DNA from: a bacterium
GTDB taxonomy: Bacteria > Bacillota > Clostridia > Lachnospirales > Lachnospiraceae
DNA: 46,974 bases
Reading direction: 5' to 3'
NCBI GenBank assembly: GCA_028727105.1
Contig: JAQYOU010000023.1
Location: forward strand, 1 to 46,974
Shown one piece after another: positions 41,765 to 46,974 of this stretch. The notes under the pieces were generated by a model. It was not told the DNA's origin. It searched no databases and saw only the letters and a list, made by a program, of their open reading frames with translations. The position numbers were made by a program, and so were the translations under genes. The number at the start of each line of letters is the position of its first letter. Position 1 is the stretch's first letter.

Positions 41765-42418
41765 ATGAGTAGAAAAAGTCCAAAGCAAAAGATACAACAG
41801 GATAGGGGTTCTCGTAGCACAGATCAGAAAACGGGAGATATGAAAAAACAGACCTGGCGCCCGGGCAACATGCTGTATCCGGTTCCGGCGGTTATGGTGA
41901 GTGTGGCACGTCCGGATGAAAAGCCGAATATCATTACCGTGGCGTGGGCGGGTACGATCAACTCTGACCCGGCGATGCTCTCTATTTCCGTACGGAAGGA
42001 ACGCTATTCCCATGCGATCCTGTGTGATACGAAGGAATTTGTGGTGAACCTGGTGCATGAGCCGCTGGTTCGTGCCTGTGATTACTGCGGGGTGCGTTCC
42101 GGAAGAGATGTGGACAAATTTGCAGAGATGAAGCTGACTCCGGCAGCTGTGGAGGGCGTGACTGCTCCGGCGATCGCCGAGAGCCCGGTCAATCTCGCCT
42201 GCAAGGTGACACAGATCATTCCGCTCGGAACCCATGATATGTTTTTGGCCAAGATCGTCAGTGTAACGGTGGACGAGCGCTACATGGACGAAAAAGGAAC
42301 CTTCCATCTGAATGATGCAGGACTGGTTGCTTATTCCCACGGCACATATTTCAAGCTGGGCAAGGAGCTTGGTACCTTCGGATACAGTGTGCGCAAGAAA
42401 AATAAACCAAAGAAATAA
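41765..42418 (+). CDS. Flavin reductase family protein (FMN-binding split barrel)
   Basis: The protein of up to 218 residues has a flavin reductase-like domain: 'YPVPAVMVSVARPDEKPNII' and 'VAWAGTINSDPAMLSISVRK' form the FMN-binding barrel, and 'SGRDVDKFAEMKLTPA' and 'HGTYFKLGKELGTFGYSVRK' are typical ends. Such proteins bind FMN and reduce it or act as flavoproteins. The ATG at 41765 has AGGAG six bases upstream; an internal ATG at 41840 (193 residues, closer to family length) is also possible. The first 25 residues of the longer form are charged and low-complexity. It directly follows the pyrophosphatase gene. The partner enzyme is unknown. Confidence 0.85.
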   Translation: MSRKSPKQKIQQDRGSRSTDQKTGDMKKQTWRPGNMLYPVPAVMVSVARPDEKPNIITVAWAGTINSDPAMLSISVRKERYSHAILCDTKEFVVNLVHEPLVRACDYCGVRSGRDVDKFAEMKLTPAAVEGVTAPAIAESPVNLACKVTQIIPLGTHDMFLAKIVSVTVDERYMDEKGTFHLNDAGLVAYSHGTYFKLGKELGTFGYSVRKKNKPKK

Positions 42419-42617
42419 AACCATTTACGTTATTTTCACGGTCATGCGAGCACATGTATGGCAGGCACGCTCTCGCTGCTTGTCGCTGGCAGTGGTACAT
42501 AAGTGACCAAAATACGGTCACTAAGTACCAGCCGCTCCAAAGCAACTGCCTGATACATTGTGCCCCGCATTCCCTGTATACGTTATGGAGGAGTTTCGCA
42601 ATTGCTTGTGAACAAGA
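42419..42617. other. Non-coding stretch with an inverted repeat
   Basis: No gene is supported here. GGTACATAAGTGACC (42494-42508) nearly inverts at 42516-42529 around a seven-base loop, but no T-run follows. The two longest frames are short and lack ribosome binding sites. Confidence 0.5.
42494..42529. repeat. Imperfect inverted repeat
   Basis: GGTACATAAGTGACC and GGTCACTAAGTACC pair over about 14 bases with one bulge. Function is unknown; it could end transcription of the flavin reductase transcript. Confidence 0.5.
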
Positions 42618-42841
42618 AAAAATGCCTGGTAATTCCTGCGACTTTGCGCGTATGAAGATAGAAGTAGAGCAAAAAAGGGGCAGTAATTCCTGCGACTTTG
42701 CGCGTCAGGCGTGGAGCAGGGGAAGAAACATGTAAAAATGACTGGCAATTTCTGCGACTTTGCACGTATGAAGATAGAAGTAGAGCAAAAAAGGGGCAGT
42801 AATCCCTGCGACTTTGCACGTAAGGTGCGGAGCAGGGATAC
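42618..42841. repeat. Tandem repeat, two copies of a 116-base unit with four CTGCGACTTTGCxCGT cores
   Basis: Copies 42618-42733 and 42734-42841 align with an offset of 116 bases and few changes. Each holds two inner copies of the core (A/T)ATTCCTGCGACTTTGCGCGT-like sequence, at 42631, 42685, 42747 and 42801 (spacing 54, 62, 54). They also share 'GAAGATAGAAGTAGAGCAAA' between cores. Forward frames give repeated CDFAR peptides with no start site. Likely an intergenic repeat family of this genus. Confidence 0.85.
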
Positions 42842-42859
42842 TGTCCCTTTTTATATAAT

Positions 42860-43765
42860 TTATAACTTCAGGCCTGCGAGAAGGCTTCCGAGACTGGTGG
42901 TCGCCTGCTCATCCGAGGTATACTCGATCGCTTCGGCATTTTCTGCCTCCGTGTCCACCATCTCCTCCTGAAGCACCTTCATGGAGAGACTGATCTTGTT
43001 ATCATTGGTATTTAAGATCTTTGCCTGTACCTTTTCACCCTCTTTTAATACTTCGCCGGGGTGCTTGATGCGCTTCTGGCAGATCTGGGAGATGTGTACG
43101 AGACCACTTAAGCCATCGCCAAGATTGATGAATGCGCCGTAAGGCATCAGGCTCTCAACGGTGCCTTCCACCACAGAACCGGGAACGAGCATGGAAATCT
43201 TGTGATTGCGAGCCTCCTCCTGCTGCTTTTTCAGTACAACCTTAGCAGAGAGCACCAGCTTCTCTTTTTCCGGGTCAACGGTGATGACTGCTACGTCAAG
43301 ATCCTTGCCAAGCCAGGGATTGCAGTCCTCTACATAGTCAAGGCTTAACTGGCTGGCGGGGATAAATCCGCGGATGCCTTCCAGATAAGCAACGACACCG
43401 CTGGGAACGATACCTTTCACGCGCACGGTATGAACGCTTTCGTCCTCCAGATATCCTTTCAGCACATCCCAGGCAAGCACGTTGTTCGCCTCTTTTTTTG
43501 AGAGAAGAATGTTGCCTTCGCCATCGTCGGTACGGATGACAGTTGCCTCCACGGTATCACCGATGTCAACGGCTTCTTTTAACATGCAGTCCGGGTCATC
43601 GGAATAATCCGCAGCTTTGATGATCCCCGGTGCAAAGTAGCGAAGATCTAACGTGACTTCGTCCTCTGTTACAGCGATGACAGTTCCGGTCACGATGTCG
43701 CCGACACCGATCCTGCGAAAGGAAGCATTGATTTCTGCTTCGTAGTCTTTCATTGATTCAGACAT
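42860..43765 (-). CDS. S1 RNA-binding domain protein (RpsA-like)
   Basis: The 301-residue protein has three S1 domains: 'GDIVTGTVIAVTEDEVTLDL', 'VRVKGIVPSGVVAYLEGIRG' and 'GSVVEGTVESLMPYGAFINL', each with the typical beta-barrel pattern. The third is the closest to consensus. Low-GC Firmicutes often carry such short S1 proteins in place of the six-domain Gram-negative S1; they bind mRNA or act in translation. The acidic C-terminus ends TTSLGSLLAGLKL. ATG at 43765 is preferred (perfect AAAGGAGGAAC site); an upstream in-frame start at 43894 adds 43 unrelated residues. A good minus-strand promoter lies at 43842-43870. It is divergent from the cysteine desulfurase gene. Confidence 0.9.
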   Translation of the reverse strand: MSESMKDYEAEINASFRRIGVGDIVTGTVIAVTEDEVTLDLRYFAPGIIKAADYSDDPDCMLKEAVDIGDTVEATVIRTDDGEGNILLSKKEANNVLAWDVLKGYLEDESVHTVRVKGIVPSGVVAYLEGIRGFIPASQLSLDYVEDCNPWLGKDLDVAVITVDPEKEKLVLSAKVVLKKQQEEARNHKISMLVPGSVVEGTVESLMPYGAFINLGDGLSGLVHISQICQKRIKHPGEVLKEGEKVQAKILNTNDNKISLSMKVLQEEMVDTEAENAEAIEYTSDEQATTSLGSLLAGLKL

Positions 43766-43841
43766 GTTTTGTTCCTCCTTTGTCTGGAAAATAGTATTTT
43801 GGTACTGAACAGTTACGTATTTTGTATTATTTCTGATACAT

Positions 43842-43870
43842 AGTATAGCATATAGATGATTCCATAGCAA
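43842..43870 (-). promoter_or_regulatory. Minus-strand promoter of the S1 gene
   Basis: Read on the minus strand: TTGCTA (43870-43865), a 17-base spacer, then TATACT (43847-43842). Transcription would begin about 70 bases before the S1 start codon. Confidence 0.7.
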
Positions 43871-43887
43871 GTTGGTAGGGATTATTC

Positions 43888-43915
43888 TTGACATTGGGTA
43901 AAAATGGGGTATAAT
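43888..43915 (+). promoter_or_regulatory. Consensus promoter of the Fe-S operon
   Basis: TTGACA (43888-43893), a 16-base spacer and TATAAT (43910-43915) match the consensus in both boxes. It drives the cysteine desulfurase starting at 43991 and is divergent from the S1 promoter. I see no IscR- or Rrf2-type box. Confidence 0.85.
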
Positions 43916-43990
43916 GTTACTATTCGAGGGTTATCAGAAGATGGACATACCCTGTATAGGAAACACATTATTCAGAAAAGAGGCAAAACC

Positions 43991-45172
43991 ATGAAATACA
44001 TTTATTTAGATAACGCTGCAACGACCCGCGTTGCACCGGAGGTGCTGGAGGCGATGACTCCTTATTTTACCGAGTATTACGGAAATCCTTCCAGCATTTA
44101 TTCTTTTGCAGGAACTGCCAAGAATGCGATGGAAGAAGCGCGTGCAACGATCGCGGGCATTCTCGGAGCAAAGACGGAGGAGATCTATTTCACCGGCGGT
44201 GGCAGTGAGTCTGACAACTGGGCGCTGAAGGCAACTGCAGAGGCTTATGCAGAGAAGGGTAAGCATATCATCACATCTACCATCGAGCACCATGCGATCC
44301 TTCACACCTGTGAATATCTGGAGAAGCATGGATATGAGGTTACGTATGTAGGTGTGGACGAGAACGGTATCATTCGTCTGGACGAGCTGGAGCAGGCGAT
44401 CCGCCCGGATACGATCCTGATCTCTGTGATGGCAGCCAACAATGAGATCGGTTCCATTCAGCCGCTCAAGGAGATCGGTGAGATCGCCCGCAAGCACGGT
44501 GTCCTTTTCCACACCGATGCGGTACAGGCCTTCGCGCATATTCCGCTGAATGTGGATGAGATGAACATCGATATGCTTTCCGCCAGCGGACATAAGATCA
44601 ATGGGCCGAAAGGCATTGGAATCATGTATATCAGAAAGGGTGTCAAGATCCGCTCATTTATCCATGGCGGTGCCCAGGAGCGCAAGCGCCGTGCAGGTAC
44701 ACATAATGTGCCGGGTATCGTTGGAATGGCTAAGGCGGCAGAGCTTGCTGACGCAAAGATGGAAGAGCGCATGGCTTATGAGATCAAGCTGCGTGATCAT
44801 CTGATCGAGCGTGTGCTGAATGAGATTCCCTACAGCCGCTTGAATGGCGATCCGACGAAACGCCTTCCGAACAATGCGAATTTCTGCTTCCGGTTTATAG
44901 AGGGTGAGTCCATGCTGATCAAGCTGGATCAGAAGGGCATTTGCGGTTCCAGCGGAAGTGCCTGCACATCCGGATCCTTAGATCCCTCACATGTGCTTTT
45001 GGCCATCGGACTGCCCCATGAGATCGCACACGGATCTCTGCGTCTGACGATCTCGCAGGAGACGACGATGGATGACATTGACTATACCGTGGACGAACTC
45101 AAAAAGATCATTGAGCAGCTGCGCTCGATGTCACCTTTGTACGAGGACTTTGTAAAAAAGAATCAGAAATAA
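43991..45172 (+). CDS. Cysteine desulfurase, NifS/IscS type
   Basis: The 393-residue PLP enzyme takes sulfur from cysteine and passes it to the scaffold for Fe-S clusters. 'YLDNAATTRVAPEVLEAM' opens the fold. PLP-binding Lys202 is in SGHKINGPKG, His in 'FHTDAVQAF' and the active Cys325 in SSGSACTSGS. Family length is normal. AAAGAGG lies upstream of the ATG at 43991; the upstream in-frame start at 43904 has no support. The nearest relatives are NifS/IscS enzymes that work with the scaffold gene 84 bases downstream. The consensus promoter suggests constant high expression. Confidence 0.96.
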   Translation: MKYIYLDNAATTRVAPEVLEAMTPYFTEYYGNPSSIYSFAGTAKNAMEEARATIAGILGAKTEEIYFTGGGSESDNWALKATAEAYAEKGKHIITSTIEHHAILHTCEYLEKHGYEVTYVGVDENGIIRLDELEQAIRPDTILISVMAANNEIGSIQPLKEIGEIARKHGVLFHTDAVQAFAHIPLNVDEMNIDMLSASGHKINGPKGIGIMYIRKGVKIRSFIHGGAQERKRRAGTHNVPGIVGMAKAAELADAKMEERMAYEIKLRDHLIERVLNEIPYSRLNGDPTKRLPNNANFCFRFIEGESMLIKLDQKGICGSSGSACTSGSLDPSHVLLAIGLPHEIAHGSLRLTISQETTMDDIDYTVDELKKIIEQLRSMSPLYEDFVKKNQK

Positions 45173-45256
45173 GAGGAAGAACTGGTCGGAGCACTTGCTG
45201 CGGAGACCATGAGACATTAAAAACGGATAATTTTTGTTTAGAGAGGAAATAGAAGT

Positions 45257-45700
45257 ATGTACAGCGAAAAAGTAATGGATCATTTTAACAATCCCCGTAA
45301 TGTCGGTGAGATCGAGAATGCCAGCGGTGTGGGCACTGTGGGCAATGCTAAGTGCGGCGATATCATGCGTATGTATCTGGATATTGACGACAACGGCATT
45401 ATTCAGGATTGTAAGTTTAAGACCTTCGGTTGCGGGGCAGCGGTAGCCACAAGTAGTATGGCAACAGAGCTTGTAAAGGGTAAGACCGTTCAGGAGGCGC
45501 TTTTGGTGACCAACAAGGCCGTGATGGAGGCATTAGACGGACTTCCTCCGGTAAAGGTACACTGCTCACTGCTTGCCGAAGAGGCAATCCATGCGGCACT
45601 TTGGGATTATGCGGAAAAGCATAACATCAAGATCGAGGGACTGGAGAAGCCGGTCAACGATATCAGCGAAAAAGAAGAGGACGAGGCGGAAGATTATTGA
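45257..45700 (+). CDS. Fe-S cluster scaffold protein, NifU/IscU N-terminal type
   Basis: The 147-residue protein has the three conserved Fe-S ligand cysteines (Cys33 in NAKCGD, Cys59 in FGCGAA, Cys103 in HCSLLAEE) and Asp35 of the IscU/NifU-N fold. It accepts sulfur from the cysteine desulfurase encoded just before it and assembles clusters. The C-terminal tail (about 130-147) is acidic. AGAGGAAATAG precedes the ATG weakly. No IscA, HscA/B or Suf gene is adjacent. This desulfurase/scaffold pair is common in clostridia. A strong terminator follows. Confidence 0.95.
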   Translation: MYSEKVMDHFNNPRNVGEIENASGVGTVGNAKCGDIMRMYLDIDDNGIIQDCKFKTFGCGAAVATSSMATELVKGKTVQEALLVTNKAVMEALDGLPPVKVHCSLLAEEAIHAALWDYAEKHNIKIEGLEKPVNDISEKEEDEAEDY

Positions 45701-45725
45701 TCATAGGACTCAGTCATTTTATACG

Positions 45726-45755
45726 AAAAGCAGTGCCAGACAGCACTGCTTTTTT
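45726..45755 (+). terminator. Terminator of the Fe-S operon
   Basis: AAAAGCAGTGC (45726-45736) pairs with GCACTGCTTTT (45743-45753), followed by T. Confidence 0.92.
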
Positions 45756-45896
45756 GTGTGCGGTTATGCGTTTAACCTATTGTATTTTCAAGGGAAAACA
45801 GTTACGCTAAACATGGAAACGGAATCGAAGCAGTGGAAAAGAGATCGTGCTTCCGGTGCAGCTGGTGATCCGGGAGAGTGTGCGGAGGATAGAGAG

Positions 45897-46856
45897 ATGA
45901 AACAAAACAGATTTTATAAAAATATGTGGAGCATTGCGCTTCCCGTGACGCTTCAGTCATTGTTGCAGTCATCCTTCAGTATGATCGATCAGGTCATGAT
46001 CGGTCAGCTGGGAGAGGCCAGCATTGCGGGTATCGGTCTGGGAGGTAAATTTGCATCCATGTACAGTGTGGTGCTGGGTGCTATCGCGGCGGCAGCAGGC
46101 ATTATGATCGCGCAATATGTGGGTCAGGAGAATGACAGGCAGCTGCAAAAGGGTTTTTCAGTCAATCTGGTCGCTGCGCTTGTTCTGGCAGCAGTCTTTA
46201 CGATGCTTGGTGTTTGCATACCGAAGAATCTGTTGGGACTGTATACGACAGATCAAGCAACGATCGGCTGTGGGGCGGAATATCTGCGTATTTATGCAGC
46301 AGCCTTTGTACCGATGGCCGGCATTTCTTTGCTTTCTGTATTGCTACGGTGTCTGGATGCGGCAGTTCTTCCCCTTGTTGTAAGCTTTGCGGCAGTGGGC
46401 TGTAATACCGGGTTGAATTATCTGCTGATCTTTGGCAAGTGCGGATTTCCGGCGATGGGTGTTGCGGGCGCAGCAGTGGCCAGTGTCACATCCCAGGTAG
46501 CAGCCATGCTTCTGATGATCGTATTGACTGTTCGGATCATGAAAAAACAGGGACGGTCGCTGCATTTTGATTTTGTCCTGGATCAGGCGCATCGCAGACA
46601 GTATGCGGGTATCCTTTTGCCGATCCTTGTCTGTGAGTTTCTGTGGAGTCTTGGGGAAAATATCTATGCCGGAATCTACGGTCATATGGGTACAGATGCC
46701 TGTGCGGCGATGACGATGACCGGTTGTGTACAAGGACTTGTGATCGGTGCTTTGAGCGGTGTTTCCCAGGCAGCGGGCATCATGATCGGTAAGCAGCTGG
46801 GCAACAGGGACGAAGCAGGTGCATACCGGGACGCCAATGTCATTAAGTTAACATGA
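45897..46856 (+). pseudogene. MATE family efflux transporter, truncated
   Basis: The first 315 residues are a good MATE transporter: 'MWSIALPVTLQSLLQSSFSM', 'SMIDQVMIGQLGEASIAGIG', 'FVPMAGISLLSVLLRCLDAA' and 'SGVSQAAGIMIGKQLGNRDE', with about eight of the normal twelve helices. Family members are about 440-460 residues. Here the frame ends after AYRDANVIKLT, in the middle of the seventh-to-eighth helix loop region. The last residues no longer look like MATE. The start at 45897 has a GGAGG site; an in-frame ATG at 45812 would add a polar leader. The break coincides with a palindromic site (46838-46858), suggesting an insertion. The remaining part is presumably beyond the window. Confidence 0.85.
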
Positions 46857-46858
46857 CA
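46838..46858. repeat. Palindromic junction, candidate attachment site
   Basis: TGTCAT (46838-46843) and ATGACA (46853-46858) form six-base inverted arms around a nine-base spacer TAAGTTAAC, at the point where MATE homology ends. The layout (short arms, 6-9-base centre) fits a site-specific recombinase core site. Confidence 0.4.
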
Positions 46859-46863
46859 AAATT

Positions 46864-46904
46864 AAAGATCTCAGTATTAGAAATAATACTGGGGTCTTTT
46901 TTTG
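46864..46904 (+). terminator. Rho-independent terminator at the right edge
   Basis: A stem of about 16 pairs (46864-46879 with 46884-46899, two G-U wobbles) with a GAAA loop is followed by seven T. It follows directly on the MATE break and probably belongs to the inserted element. Confidence 0.85.
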
Positions 46905-46974
46905 CCTCAAATACTTGACATTAAAATCAAAATGTGCGGCCGCTTTCGCTATTGAATGATAATGATGTAGCGAA
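46905..46974. other. Right window edge, non-coding
   Basis: The remaining 70 bases hold no frame I can support. TTCGCTA (46945-46951) and TAGCGAA (46968-46974) are a seven-base inverted repeat at the very end. A TTGACA at 46915 lacks a matching -10 box. Confidence 0.4.

Noticed and set aside
42618-42841. CRISPR-like array
   Set aside because: The core copies are unevenly spaced (54, 62, 54) and the sequence between them is itself repeated, so there are no unique spacers and no cas genes.
42454-42971. Several short frames with repeated CDFAR or RKVAGIT peptides
   Set aside because: They run through the tandem repeat on both strands without start signals; the repetition is a DNA feature rather than a coding one.
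46934-46943. GCGGCCGC palindrome near the right edge
   Set aside because: This is a short chance palindrome (a restriction site) without neighbouring signals.

Overview
The window looks like a chromosomal segment of an anaerobic, low-to-mid GC Firmicute, most likely a Lachnospiraceae-type gut clostridium. The basis is strong AGGAGG ribosome binding sites, a long single-chain pyruvate:ferredoxin oxidoreductase, a YesM/YesN two-component pair beside a sugar ABC transporter, a Tn916-type integrase/excisionase end, a sigma-D-like (motility) promoter, and NifS/NifU-type Fe-S genes. This assignment is inference from gene content, not a database match.

Positions 1-4730 are one end of an integrated mobile element. 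They hold a small zinc-ribbon protein, a 44-residue gene on the minus strand, and an operon alternating HTH regulators with small resolvase-fold proteins. A MazF/PemK-type toxin, an excisionase and a tyrosine integrase follow. AT-rich direct and inverted repeats just after the integrase are a candidate element end. hisH, hisF and ung start directly beyond it.

Positions 6928-18444 are a carbohydrate module. A minus-strand sensor kinase/response regulator pair (YesM/YesN type) diverges from an ABC importer of the ribose/rhamnose class: ATPase, two permeases and a binding lipoprotein. L-rhamnose mutarotase, an AraC regulator (minus) and an L-fucose/L-arabinose-type isomerase follow. Together they suggest uptake and first-step isomerisation of a (deoxy)sugar.

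Positions 18591-27388 are accessory: a WG-repeat lipoprotein; a ClpP-like protease, VirD4/TraG-like ATPase and zinc-ribbon operon; an unknown 137-residue protein; a bacterial PARG-like protein; an HTH gene overlapping a UvrD-type helicase; and a TIR-domain protein. Several have folds used in NAD/ADP-ribose metabolism or anti-phage defence.

Positions 27468-33887 hold a FliD-like protein behind a sigma-D-like promoter, an ABC-F ATPase, and nifJ followed by a cluster of strong hairpins.

Positions 34191-40023 hold the most unusual locus. An 815-residue protein has an internal His...Asn-Cys papain-like (NlpC/P60-LRAT-like) domain. It overlaps by 4 nt an AAA+ ATPase resembling the one of extracellular contractile injection systems. 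A tail-anchored coiled-coil protein follows. No sheath, tube or baseplate genes are in the window.

Positions 40105-46974 return to housekeeping: a Mn-dependent pyrophosphatase with CBS/DRTGG domains, a flavin reductase-like protein, a two-copy 116-bp repeat, an S1-domain protein (minus), cysteine desulfurase and the IscU/NifU scaffold. A MATE transporter breaks off after 319 residues at a palindromic, att-like junction near 46838-46858, suggesting a second mobile element begins at the right edge.
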